This document shows positions 1 through 9,521 of a stretch of DNA of 64,000 nucleotides, piece after piece (the first letter of the stretch is position 1; every line of letters begins with the position of its first letter). The stretch is from Agromyces aurantiacus. Lineage in GTDB: Bacteria; Actinomycetota; Actinomycetes; Actinomycetales; Microbacteriaceae. Made by a program: the position numbers and the translations under genes. Where the stretch lies: contig NZ_JAFBBW010000001.1 in assembly GCF_016907355.1 (NCBI RefSeq), positions 2,976,001-3,040,000 on the forward strand, read 5' to 3'. The notes beneath the pieces were generated by a model. That model did not search any database, was not told where the DNA came from, and worked only from the letters and a program-made list of their open reading frames with translations.

Positions 1-399
1 CGTCGCGCCCGCGAAGACCGCGCCCATCTCGTACGTCGGGTAGGCCGCCCGCGGATGCACCACGCGGTCGCCCTCGCCGACGCCGAGGAAGAACGGCAGC
101 AGCGCGACGAGCTCCTTCGAGCCGATCGTGGGCAGCACGGCATCCTCGTCGAGGCCGGTCACGCCGCGGCGACGTGCGAACCAGTCCACGATCGCGCGCC
201 GCAGGGCGGGCGTGCCGGTCGTGGTCGGATACGCGTGCGCATCGGTCGCCGCCGTCAGCGCATCGCGCACGATGCGCGGCGTGGGGTCGACCGGCGAGCC
301 GATCGAGAGGTCGACGAGTCCGTCGGCGTGCGACGCCGCCCGATCCCGATACGGGACCATGAGGTCCCAGGGGTAGTCGGGCAGGGCGCCGAGCGCCAT
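1..399 (-). CDS. dapC: Succinyldiaminopimelate aminotransferase, 5' part only
   Basis: This is the N-terminal 133 residues of a class I/II PLP-dependent aminotransferase that runs off the left edge of the window. The protein opens MALGALPDYPWD and carries SIGSPVDPTP and YPTTTGTPALR, the usual N-terminal substrate-loop pattern of DapC-type enzymes, followed by GSKELVALLP. DapC transfers an amino group to N-succinyl-2-amino-6-oxopimelate in lysine and diaminopimelate synthesis. The start ATG lies two bases after the ferredoxin stop, so the two genes are translationally linked. The fdxA-dapC pair is a common actinobacterial arrangement and supports the assignment. The PLP lysine is outside the window. 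Confidence 0.85.
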   Translation of the reverse strand, partial: MALGALPDYPWDLMVPYRDRAASHADGLVDLSIGSPVDPTPRIVRDALTAATDAHAYPTTTGTPALRRAIVDWFARRRGVTGLDEDAVLPTIGSKELVALLPFFLGVGEGDRVVHPRAAYPTYEMGAVFAGAT

Positions 400-401
400 G
401 C

Positions 402-722
402 TCAGTGGCCCTGCGGCGGCAGGGCGGCGACGAGCGGGTGGTCCTTGGGGATCACGCCGACCTTCGCCGCGCCGCCGGGCGAGCCGATGTCGTCGAAGAA
501 CTCGACGTTGGCCTTGTAGTAGTCGGCCCACTCGTCGGGCAGGTCGTCCTCGTAGTAGATCGCCTCGACGGGGCACACCGGCTCGCACGCACCGCAGTCG
601 ACGCACTCGTCGGGGTGGATGTAGAGCGAGCGTTCACCCTCGTAGATGCAGTCGACGGGGCACTCGTCGATGCAGGCACGATCTTTCACATCGACGCATG
701 GCAGGGCGATGACGTAGGTCAC
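402..722 (-). CDS. fdxA: 7Fe ferredoxin (3Fe-4S/4Fe-4S)
   Basis: A 106-residue cytoplasmic ferredoxin of the FdxA type, a small electron carrier. Two cysteine clusters are visible: CIDECPVDC near residues 17-25 and [12 protein letters not shown] near residues 40-51. The first has the spacing of seven-iron ferredoxins, which bind one 3Fe-4S and one 4Fe-4S centre. The acidic tail ending in PPQGH is typical of actinobacterial homologues. The start is GTG (GTGACCTAC). It is immediately followed by dapC on the same strand, with only two bases between them, so they are cotranscribed. Confidence 0.95.
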   Translation of the reverse strand: MTYVIALPCVDVKDRACIDECPVDCIYEGERSLYIHPDECVDCGACEPVCPVEAIYYEDDLPDEWADYYKANVEFFDDIGSPGGAAKVGVIPKDHPLVAALPPQGH

Positions 723-758
723 GGTGGGTCGCTGTCCCTTCGAAGATGCCGGACTGCC

Positions 759-764
759 AGTCTA
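759..764 (-). promoter_or_regulatory. Candidate -10 hexamer for fdxA-dapC
   Basis: TAGACT on the minus strand fits the actinobacterial TANNNT -10 and lies about 37 bases before the fdxA GTG. No convincing -35 element is visible, so this is only a pattern match. Confidence 0.35.
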
Positions 765-775
765 CGCGCGCTCGG

Positions 776-1201
776 TCATCGCGACGTGCGCGCGGCGTCA
801 CGTGACGGCAACGAGGGCCACGCCACCACGAGCACCGCGATGAGCGCCGGACCCACCGCCCAGACGGTGCCGACCACGCCGCCGGCGACGAGCACCGAGC
901 CGCCGGGCCCGGGCAGCGAGAAGAGGGCGACCGCGGCGACGATGCCGATCGCCGCCGCCGCGCACGCCGCCCGGCCGCCCGCGACGAGGCGGATGCCGAC
1001 GAGGAGGGCCGCCACGCCGACCAGCCCGAGCACGAGCCCCCACGGGATGGTCACATCGCCGACCTGCCAGGCGTGGCGGTGGCCGACCGTGCCGAGCGTG
1101 CCGTACACCAGGCCGATCGCGAACGCGATCGCGAGGCTCCCGATGCGCGACCCGAGCGAACGCGGTGCCTCCGGCCCGGGGATGCCGTCGACGGTGCTCA
1201 T
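776..1201 (-). CDS. Four-helix membrane protein, DUF6113-like
   Basis: A 141-residue integral membrane protein of unknown function. I see about four hydrophobic helices: residues ~20-38, ~52-70, ~80-98 and ~104-128. Short small proteins of this kind beside fdxA/dapC in Microbacteriaceae are called DUF6113, and I think it belongs there from context and composition rather than a clear motif. Its ATG overlaps the stop of the upstream lipoprotein gene (ATGA), so the two are translationally coupled. No catalytic residue pattern is recognisable. Confidence 0.7.
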   Translation of the reverse strand: MSTVDGIPGPEAPRSLGSRIGSLAIAFAIGLVYGTLGTVGHRHAWQVGDVTIPWGLVLGLVGVAALLVGIRLVAGGRAACAAAAIGIVAAVALFSLPGPGGSVLVAGGVVGTVWAVGPALIAVLVVAWPSLPSRDAARTSR

Positions 1202-1653
1202 CGCGGCGCGGGCATGACCGTGTAGGTCACGGTCGTCTCGTCGCCGGCGAGCACGACGAGGTACTCGCCGTCGGTGTAGACCGAGCCGCCGGCGCTCTCG
1301 CCGGAGAGCGTCGCATCCTGCGTGAAGCCCGCCCCCGTGAGGGCCGTGGTCGCGTCGGCCAGCGGATCGGACGAGGGGGACGAGAGCACGACCACCCAGC
1401 CCTCGGCACTGCTGCCCGTGCCGCCCGCAAGCTCGATCGTGCCGTCGATGACGGGCACCGACTCGGGGAAGTCGGCCGGCAGGTCGCCGCTGAGTTCGAC
1501 GTCGCCGCCCGTGGCCCCCTCGACGGCATCCTCGACGGTGCGATCCACGAGGTCCTGCACGGGATTCCCGGCGCAGCCGGCGAGCAGGGCCGCGGTGAGG
1601 GCGGCGAGCGGCAGCAGCGCGGCCGCGCGGCCTCGGATGCGGGGTTCAGGCAT
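1198..1653 (-). CDS. Small secreted lipoprotein, function unknown
   Basis: A 151-residue predicted lipoprotein. It begins MPEPRIRGRAAALLPLAA and has the lipobox LLAGC, with the modified cysteine near residue 27, so it should be anchored to the outer face of the membrane. The mature part is a compact domain with SVPVIDGTIEL and ends VTYTVMPAPR; no family is recognised. The chosen ATG is the one that places the signal peptide at the N-terminus. The open frame runs about 100 codons further upstream but that stretch is low-complexity antisense to the enoyl-CoA hydratase gene. It is coupled by ATGA to the downstream membrane protein gene. Confidence 0.75.
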   Translation of the reverse strand: MPEPRIRGRAAALLPLAALTAALLAGCAGNPVQDLVDRTVEDAVEGATGGDVELSGDLPADFPESVPVIDGTIELAGGTGSSAEGWVVVLSSPSSDPLADATTALTGAGFTQDATLSGESAGGSVYTDGEYLVVLAGDETTVTYTVMPAPR

Positions 1654-1741
1654 GCCCGCGAGTCTACCGGCGACGCCCCCGCCGGAGCATGGCGTAGCGT
1701 GGTCGCGAGCGCGGCGCCGCGCCGCGGGAAGGACCAGCCGC

Positions 1742-2554
1742 ATGACCGACCAGCCCGTGACCCGCACCGACCCGTCGCCCGTCCGCATCGAGCGCGACGG
1801 CGTCGTGGCGACCGTCGTGATCGACCGCCCGAAGGCGCTCAACGCCCTCTCCCCCGACGTGCTCCGCGCCGTGGCCGGCGCGTTCGACCAGCTCGCCGCC
1901 GAGGGCGACGCGGTGCGCGGCGTGATCGTGGTCGGCGAGGGCGGTCGCGCGTTCGTGGCGGGAGCCGACATCCGCTCGCTGTCGGAGCTGACGCCCGAGG
2001 AGGGTGCCGAAGCGGCACGGCTCGGCCACCGGGTCGCGGCCGCGATCGAGGCGTTCCCGGCCCCGGTGATCGCGTGCGTCGACGGCTTCGCGCTGGGCGG
2101 CGGCCTCGAGCTGGCGCTCGCCTGCGACCTGATCTACGCGACCGACGCCTCGGCGTTCGGGCAGCCCGAGGTGCGCCTCGGCCTGATCCCCGGATTCGGC
2201 GGCACCGTGCGCCTGCCGCGCGCCGTGGGCCTGCCCCTCGCGAAGGAGCTGATCTACACCGGTCGGCGCATCGACGCGGCCGAGGCGGAACGCGCCGGGC
2301 TCGTCGCCCGGCGGTTCGCCGACCGCGAGGCGCTCCTCGCGGGCGCGCGCGCGACCATCGCCGAGGTCGCGGAGAACGCCTGGACGGCGGTCGCCCTGGC
2401 CAAGCGCGTGCTCGTGCAGGCCGCCGGAACGCCCACGGCGACGGCATCCGAACTCGAGGTGGCGGGGTTCGAGGACGCCTTCCGCACGGAGGACATGCAC
2501 GAGGGCGTCGCGGCGTTCCTCGAGAAGCGCGATCCGCGCTTCGCCGGGCGCTGA
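1742..2554 (+). CDS. Enoyl-CoA hydratase/isomerase family protein
   Basis: A 270-residue crotonase-fold enzyme that probably hydrates 2-enoyl-CoA esters in fatty-acid or branched-chain oxidation. The N-terminus has DRPKALNALS, then the oxyanion-hole element FVAGADIRSL near residues 63-72. The second glycine-rich oxyanion stretch GFALGGGLELALACD lies near residues 114-128, and QPEVRLGLIPGFGGT near 142-156 includes the catalytic glutamate region of true hydratases. The C-terminus EGVAAFLEKRDPRFAGR is also classical. The ATG follows GGAAGGA. The gene stands alone, divergent from the lipoprotein gene and convergent with the M23 peptidase gene. Substrate cannot be told from sequence. Confidence 0.92.
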   Translation: MTDQPVTRTDPSPVRIERDGVVATVVIDRPKALNALSPDVLRAVAGAFDQLAAEGDAVRGVIVVGEGGRAFVAGADIRSLSELTPEEGAEAARLGHRVAAAIEAFPAPVIACVDGFALGGGLELALACDLIYATDASAFGQPEVRLGLIPGFGGTVRLPRAVGLPLAKELIYTGRRIDAAEAERAGLVARRFADREALLAGARATIAEVAENAWTAVALAKRVLVQAAGTPTATASELEVAGFEDAFRTEDMHEGVAAFLEKRDPRFAGR

Positions 2555-2573
2555 GCCGGGCGCGCTCGGGGCG

Positions 2574-3425
2574 TCAGCCCGTGACGTGCGCCTGGAGCCA
2601 GGCCATGCCGTCGAAGCGCACGCCGTCGGCGCCGTACATCTCCAGGTGCAGGTGCGGACCGGTCGACTGGCCGGTGGAGCCGACCGCGCCGACGAGCTGG
2701 CCCGCGCTCACGCGCTGGCCGACCGAGACCTGCATCGAGCCGTACGCCATGTGCGCGTACAGCGACGTGATGAGCTCGCCGCCGATGTTGTGCTGGATCT
2801 CCACGTAGTTGCCGAGCCCCCCGTCGCCCGTGTTCGCCGTGACGACGACGCCGTCGGCGATCGAGACGATCGGCGCGCCCGCGCCGGGGTTGAAGTCGAT
2901 TCCGTCGTGCGTGGTCGAGCAGCCGGCGCACGGCGCGATGCGCGGGCCGAAGCCGTCGGAGGTGCGGGACGGGTCGACGGGCCAGACGACGCGCGGCGTC
3001 TCGATCAGGGCGACCTCGCCGAGGCCCGCCACCTGGGACTCGATGGGCGGCGGCGCCGCCTCGACGTCCCATCCCTCGACGTCGATCGGCGCGAGGGCGA
3101 CCTCGGAGCCGACGTCGAGGGTCTGCGAGCGGAGCGAGCGCGTGTCCTCGGCGGGCGCGTACACGGATGCGCGCACCTCGCTGTCGGTCGCGGTCACCGC
3201 GAGTGCGGGAACGCTCGTCGCGAGGAGCATGCCGCCGACGGCGGACATGGTCGCGATCGACATCAGGGAGCGGGAGGGCGCGGTCGAGCGGGTCCAGCGC
3301 GGGGCGCGCGGTGCGTCGGCGGACACGGCGGCGGTGCGGGAGGCGGCTGCGGCGGCCGAGCGGGCGGTCGCGTCGCGGCGCGTGGGGCGTGCGGCCGCGC
3401 GGCGGCCGTGCTGGGGGTGGGTCAT
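2574..3425 (-). CDS. M23 family metallopeptidase (peptidoglycan endopeptidase)
   Basis: A 283-residue exported cell-wall hydrolase. The N-terminus is basic and Arg/Ala-rich for about 55 residues, followed by a hydrophobic segment (MSIATMSAVGGMLLATSVPALA) that should act as signal or anchor. The LytM/M23 domain fills the C-terminal half: the zinc ligands are in HDGID and in HLHLE, and YAHM is the usual intermediate motif. Such enzymes cut peptidoglycan cross-bridges in growth and division. A direct repeat of GTAACG sits just upstream and suggests MtrA control. No good ribosome binding site precedes the ATG, so a later start is possible. Confidence 0.88.
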   Translation of the reverse strand: MTHPQHGRRAAARPTRRDATARSAAAAASRTAAVSADAPRAPRWTRSTAPSRSLMSIATMSAVGGMLLATSVPALAVTATDSEVRASVYAPAEDTRSLRSQTLDVGSEVALAPIDVEGWDVEAAPPPIESQVAGLGEVALIETPRVVWPVDPSRTSDGFGPRIAPCAGCSTTHDGIDFNPGAGAPIVSIADGVVVTANTGDGGLGNYVEIQHNIGGELITSLYAHMAYGSMQVSVGQRVSAGQLVGAVGSTGQSTGPHLHLEMYGADGVRFDGMAWLQAHVTG

Positions 3426-3443
3426 AAGGGGGAAGTCTCGGGG

Positions 3444-3460
3444 GTAACGGTTACGTAACG
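3444..3460 (-). promoter_or_regulatory. MtrA-box-like direct repeat upstream of the M23 peptidase
   Basis: GTAACG occurs twice in the same orientation, at 3444-3449 and 3455-3460, separated by GTTAC. The inner ten bases, GTTACGTAAC, also form a perfect palindrome. GTAAC-type direct repeats with about 11-base periodicity are the kind of site described for the actinobacterial response regulator MtrA, which controls cell-wall hydrolase genes. The repeat lies 19-35 bases from the peptidase ATG. The link to MtrA is inference. Confidence 0.5.
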
Positions 3461-3579
3461 AATGGATGCGTTTCGAACGACCCGAGAAACCCTACGCGGG
3501 GGTTTCTGAGAACTTCATCAATCGACGACGGCGGCGGGCCACGCGGCCGATGCCGCGCGTGCCCGCCGCCGCCAGTCGA

Positions 3580-5484
<1,905 letters not shown>

Positions 5485-5641
5485 GGTGGGTCCTCGCGTG
5501 GCCGCCGGTCGCCGTGCGGGCTCCGGGGCGCGGATCGGCAGCGCGGGAGGGCGCTGGATGGGAGTCGGTGGAGCGCGACGGGCCGTGACGACGGTTCGCG
5601 CCCGTCAAGACTACCCTGTCGGCGAGAGCGTCGCGGAAACG

Positions 5642-5680
5642 CCGGACGCCCGGCCTCCGTCGAGGAGGCCGGGCGTCCGG
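5642..5680 (-). terminator. Hairpin terminator of the oligopeptide ABC operon
   Basis: A perfect 16-bp inverted repeat (left arm 5642-5657, right arm 5665-5680) begins 20 bases after the stop of the fused ATPase gene. The loop is seven bases. There is no T run, as usual for such GC-rich genomes. It sits between that operon and the typA promoter region. Confidence 0.75.
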
Positions 5681-5699
5681 TCGGTCGGACCGCTCCGCG

Positions 5700-7469
5700 C
5701 TACGCGCCGAGCTTGAGGTTCGCGCCCGGGATGGCCGCGAGCAGGTCCTTCGTGTACTGCTCCGTGGGGTTGTCGAACACCTCGTCGGTGGTCGCCGCCT
5801 CGACGATGCGCCCCTTCTGCATCACGCAGACGTTGTCGGCGATGACGCGCACGACCGCGAGGTCGTGGGTGATGAAGAGGTAGGTCAGGCCGAGCTCGGC
5901 CTGCAGGTCGGCGAGCAGGCGCAGGATCTGGGCCTGCACGAGCACGTCGAGCGCCGACACGGCCTCGTCGAGCACCACGATCTCGGGCTTGAGCGCGAGC
6001 GCGCGCGCGATCGCGATGCGCTGGCGCTGCCCGCCCGACAGCTCGTTCGGGTACCGGCCGACCAGGGTGCGCGGCAGCGAGACCTGGTCGAGCAGCTCGA
6101 ACACGCGCTCGCGGCGCGAGTGCGAGTCGCCGACCTTGTGGGTGGAGAGCGGCTCGGCGATCGTGTTCCCGATGTTGCGCAGCGGGTTGAGCGACCCGTA
6201 GGGGTCCTGGAAGACGGGCTGCATGCGGCTGCGGAGATCGAAGAGCTCCTTGCCGGTGAGCTTCGCCAGGTCCTTGCCGCCGACGAGGATCTTGCCGCTC
6301 GTGACATCCTCGAGCTTCAGCAGCATCTTCGCCACGGTCGACTTGCCGGAGCCGGACTCGCCGACGAGCGCCGTGGTGGTGCCCCTCGGGATCTGGAACG
6401 ACACGCTGTCGACGGCGGTGAAGTCGCCCGAGCCGCGGATCTTGAAGACCTTGGTGAGGTCCTCGACCACGATCGCCGGCGGCTGCGCGGCCGCGGCCTC
6501 GACGGCCTCATGGCGCGCCTCGGCGGTCGCGATCAGGTCGATCGTGTCGCCCGCGACGTGCGAGGCATCCTCCGACATCGACGCCTCGGCCGCCGCGACG
6601 CTGCCCGACGCCTGGATGCGACGGGAGGCGAGGCTGGGGGCCGCGGCGACGAGCCGCTGGGTGTACGGGTGCTGCGGGTTCTCGAGGATCTCGCGCGACG
6701 GGCCGGACTCGACGACCTTGCCCTTGTACATCACGACGAGCTGCTCGGCGCGTTCGGCGGCGAGGCCGAGGTCGTGCGTGATGAACAGCAGCGTTGTGCC
6801 GAGCTCGCGGGTGAGCGACTCGAGGTGGTCGAGGATGACGCGCTGCACCGTCACGTCGAGCGCCGAGGTGGGCTCGTCGGCGATGAGCAGCTGCGGATCG
6901 GCCGCGAGGCCGATGCCGATCAGCACGCGCTGGCGCATGCCGCCCGAGAACTGGTGCGGGAACTGCTTGAGACGGCGGTCCGCATCCTTCAGGCCGGCCT
7001 GCTGGAGCACCTCGATGGCCCGGGCGCGGACCTCCTTGCGACCCGTCGCGATGCCGTTGGCCTTGATGGCCTCCTCGACCTGGAACCCGATGGACCACAC
7101 CGGGTTCAGGTTCGACATCGGGTCCTGGGGCACGAAGCCGACCTTGCGTCCGCGGATCGACTCCATCTCCTTCTTCGAGGCCTTGGTCAGGTCCTGGCCG
7201 TCGAGGAGGATCTGGCCGCCGGCGACATGGCCGGTGCCCGGGAGGAGGTTGATGATCGCGTGCGCGGTGGTGGACTTGCCCGATCCGGACTCGCCCACGA
7301 TCGCGAGGCTCTGGCCGCGGTAGAGCGTGATGTTCACGCCGTCGACGGCGGTGACCTTGCCCTCCTGCGTGTTGAACGCGACCTTGAGGTCCTTGATCTC
7401 GAGGAGCGGGCGCTCCTCGAGGCCCGTGCCGGTCTGCTGCACGTCGGTTCCGTTCACGGTCGTGGTCAT
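5700..7469 (-). CDS. Fused double ATPase of a dipeptide/oligopeptide ABC importer
   Basis: A 589-residue protein with two ABC ATPase domains in one chain, equivalent to DppD fused to DppF. Domain 1 (about residues 22-285) has GESGSGKSTT, FSGGMRQRV and LLIADEPTSALD. Domain 2 (about 330-580) has GESGSGKSTV, LSGGQRQRI and VVLDEAVSALD, where Ala replaces the usual Pro of the Walker B region, probably without effect. An Ala/Glu-rich linker joins them. The protein powers peptide uptake from the cytoplasmic face. Its start overlaps the stop of the permease gene by four bases, so all components are made from one transcript. Confidence 0.95.
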   Translation of the reverse strand: MTTTVNGTDVQQTGTGLEERPLLEIKDLKVAFNTQEGKVTAVDGVNITLYRGQSLAIVGESGSGKSTTAHAIINLLPGTGHVAGGQILLDGQDLTKASKKEMESIRGRKVGFVPQDPMSNLNPVWSIGFQVEEAIKANGIATGRKEVRARAIEVLQQAGLKDADRRLKQFPHQFSGGMRQRVLIGIGLAADPQLLIADEPTSALDVTVQRVILDHLESLTRELGTTLLFITHDLGLAAERAEQLVVMYKGKVVESGPSREILENPQHPYTQRLVAAAPSLASRRIQASGSVAAAEASMSEDASHVAGDTIDLIATAEARHEAVEAAAAQPPAIVVEDLTKVFKIRGSGDFTAVDSVSFQIPRGTTTALVGESGSGKSTVAKMLLKLEDVTSGKILVGGKDLAKLTGKELFDLRSRMQPVFQDPYGSLNPLRNIGNTIAEPLSTHKVGDSHSRRERVFELLDQVSLPRTLVGRYPNELSGGQRQRIAIARALALKPEIVVLDEAVSALDVLVQAQILRLLADLQAELGLTYLFITHDLAVVRVIADNVCVMQKGRIVEAATTDEVFDNPTEQYTKDLLAAIPGANLKLGA

Positions 7470-8416
7470 CGCTGGGCCCTCGCCTTCGGGTCGAGCGCGT
7501 CGCGGACGACCTCGCCGAGCATGATGAAGCTCAGCACGGTCACCGACAGCGCGATGGAGGGGAGGATCAGCGTCTGCGGGTTGGTCCGCAGGTCGACCTG
7601 CGCCTGGCTGATGTCATTGCCCCACGACATGGTGCTCGAGGGCAGGCCGACACCGAGGAAGGACAGCGTCGCCTCGGCCACGATCGCCGATGCCAGCGAG
7701 ATCGTCGTGATGACGAGCACGGGGGCGATCGAGTTCGGCAGCACGTGGCGCAGCAGGATCCGGAATCGCGAGACGCCGAGCGCGGTCGCCGCCATCACGA
7801 AGTCGGCGTTCTTCACCCGCAGGATCTCGGCGCGGAGCACGCGGGCGGTCGCCGGCCACGCGAAGGCGCCGATGGCCAGCGAGATGGTGAGGACGTTCGC
7901 GAACTGCGAGAACACCGACATGACCACGACGGCCGCGAGGATGTAGGGGATCGAGAAGAAGATGTCGCCGATGCGCGAGAGCACCGAGTCGACCCATCCG
8001 CCGTAGAAGCCCGCGAACGCGCCGAACACGACCCCGAGGAACGCGACGATGAACGTCACGATCAGGCCGACCGACAGCGACGTGCCGGTGCCGTGGATGA
8101 TGCGGGCGTAGATGTCGCAGCCCTGCCGGTTGTAGCCGAGCACGCTGTCGCCGCCGGGACCCTGGTTGCTCAGCGAGAGCTGGCAGTACCGGGGGTCGAC
8201 GCTCGTGAACAGGGTCGGGAACAGCGCGACGATGACGATCAGCACGATGAGGATCGAGGAGATCCAGAACATCGGCCGCTTGCGCAGGTCGCGCCACGCG
8301 TCGGTCCAGAGGTTCGAGGGCTTGCCCTCGGCCTTGACCGAGTCGATGGCGACGAGCGGGGTCTCCTCGAGGGGAGCGACGTAGTGCGCCTGTGCGGGTC
8401 TGGTGTTACTTGGCAT
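7466..8416 (-). CDS. Peptide ABC transporter permease, DppC type
   Basis: A 316-residue inner-membrane permease of the BPD family. A cytoplasmic N-tail with KPSNLWTDAWRDLRKRP is followed by a first helix near residues 50-70, a long extracytoplasmic loop, and five more helices. The EAA-type loop that docks the ATPase is EILRVKNADFVMAATALGVS, with FLGVGLPSSTMSWG near the end, both typical of DppC/OppC. It pairs with the DppB-type permease encoded just before it; the genes overlap by 11 bases. It overlaps the fused ATPase gene by ATGA on the other side. Confidence 0.94.
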   Translation of the reverse strand: MPSNTRPAQAHYVAPLEETPLVAIDSVKAEGKPSNLWTDAWRDLRKRPMFWISSILIVLIVIVALFPTLFTSVDPRYCQLSLSNQGPGGDSVLGYNRQGCDIYARIIHGTGTSLSVGLIVTFIVAFLGVVFGAFAGFYGGWVDSVLSRIGDIFFSIPYILAAVVVMSVFSQFANVLTISLAIGAFAWPATARVLRAEILRVKNADFVMAATALGVSRFRILLRHVLPNSIAPVLVITTISLASAIVAEATLSFLGVGLPSSTMSWGNDISQAQVDLRTNPQTLILPSIALSVTVLSFIMLGEVVRDALDPKARAQR

Positions 8417-9335
8417 AGCGGATCCTCGGGTCGAGAACGGCGTACAGCAGATCCACCAGGAGGTTGATGACGAGGTAGATCAGCACCATGACCGTCACGA
8501 ACGAGACGACGGTCGGTCCCTCGCTGCGGATGATGGCCTGGTAGAGCGTGCGGCCCACGCCGGGCACGTTGAAGATGCCCTCGGTCACGGTCGCGCCGAC
8601 CATGAGCACGCCGAAGTCGACGGCGAGGTAGGTCACGACGGGGATCAGCGAGTTGCGCAGGATGTGCACGGGGACGATGCGGCTCCGCGACAGGCCCTTG
8701 CTCGCGGCGGTGCGAACGAAGTCCTGGGTGTCCGTATCGATGACCGACGCCCTCGTCAGTCGAACGATCTGGGCGAAGCTGATCGTCGCGAGCACGATCG
8801 CCGGGAGTATCAGGTCTTGGATCGGCGCGCCCGGACCGACGGTGGTCCGGAACCAGCCGAGCTGGATGCCGAAGACGTACTGGGCCACGAAGGCGACGAC
8901 GAAGACCGGCAGCGAGATCAGGATGAGGCTCACGACGAGGAAGCTCGCGTCGAAGATGCCGCCCTTGCGCAGGCCCGATACGAGGCCGATCGCGATGCCG
9001 AAGACCATCTCGATGAGCACCGCGAGGATCGCGAGGCGCAGCGTGACGGGGAACGTGTCGGCGAGGATCTCGGAGACGGGCTGGCCGGAGAAGGAGACGC
9101 CGAAGTCTCCACGGAAGATGCCGCCGAGGAAGAGCAGGTACTGGACGATGAACGGCTTGTCCAGGTTGTACCGCTCACGGACCGCTTCGAGGACCTGGGG
9201 CGGCGGGGTCTTCTCGCCGAACAGGGCGACGATCGGGTCGCCCGGCATGGCGAAGACCATGAAGTAGATCAGGAATGTGGTGCCGAGCAGCACAGGGATC
9301 GCCTGGAGCAGTCGGCGCAGGATATAGCCGGCCAT
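8406..9335 (-). CDS. Peptide ABC transporter permease, DppB type
   Basis: A 309-residue membrane protein of the DppB/OppB type. It opens MAGYILRRLLQAIPVLLGTTF, the standard first helix, and has PGDPIVALFG soon after. The ATPase-contact loop is TRASVIDTDTQDFVRTAASKGLS around residues 195-217, and GRTLYQAIIRSEGPTVV precedes the final helices. It is the second gene of the importer operon, lying 186 bases after the binding-protein gene; a strong hairpin in that gap may lower its expression relative to the binding protein. Confidence 0.94.
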   Translation of the reverse strand: MAGYILRRLLQAIPVLLGTTFLIYFMVFAMPGDPIVALFGEKTPPPQVLEAVRERYNLDKPFIVQYLLFLGGIFRGDFGVSFSGQPVSEILADTFPVTLRLAILAVLIEMVFGIAIGLVSGLRKGGIFDASFLVVSLILISLPVFVVAFVAQYVFGIQLGWFRTTVGPGAPIQDLILPAIVLATISFAQIVRLTRASVIDTDTQDFVRTAASKGLSRSRIVPVHILRNSLIPVVTYLAVDFGVLMVGATVTEGIFNVPGVGRTLYQAIIRSEGPTVVSFVTVMVLIYLVINLLVDLLYAVLDPRIRYAK

Positions 9336-9445
9336 CGATCAGGCCCCGCATTCTGCGTGTGTTGACATGTTGGAAGGAAACCTCACCGTTGTGGGGGTGT
9401 GCCACACGATGTTACGCGCCTTGGCTCCACCCCGGATACGTGGGA

Positions 9446-9479
9446 GTGGGGCGGCGATCCGAATGGACCGCCGCCCCAC
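9446..9479 (-). terminator. Intra-operon attenuating hairpin
   Basis: Eleven-base perfect inverted repeat (9446-9456 with 9469-9479); inside it a further TCC/GGA pair closes a GAAT loop. It lies between the binding-protein stop and the DppB start. Such hairpins commonly protect or terminate the message so that binding protein outnumbers permease. No T run follows. Confidence 0.6.
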
Positions 9480-9521
9480 GGGCGACAGAGAGTCTAACTC
9501 TCGTTCACCTTGTGCCGTGAA

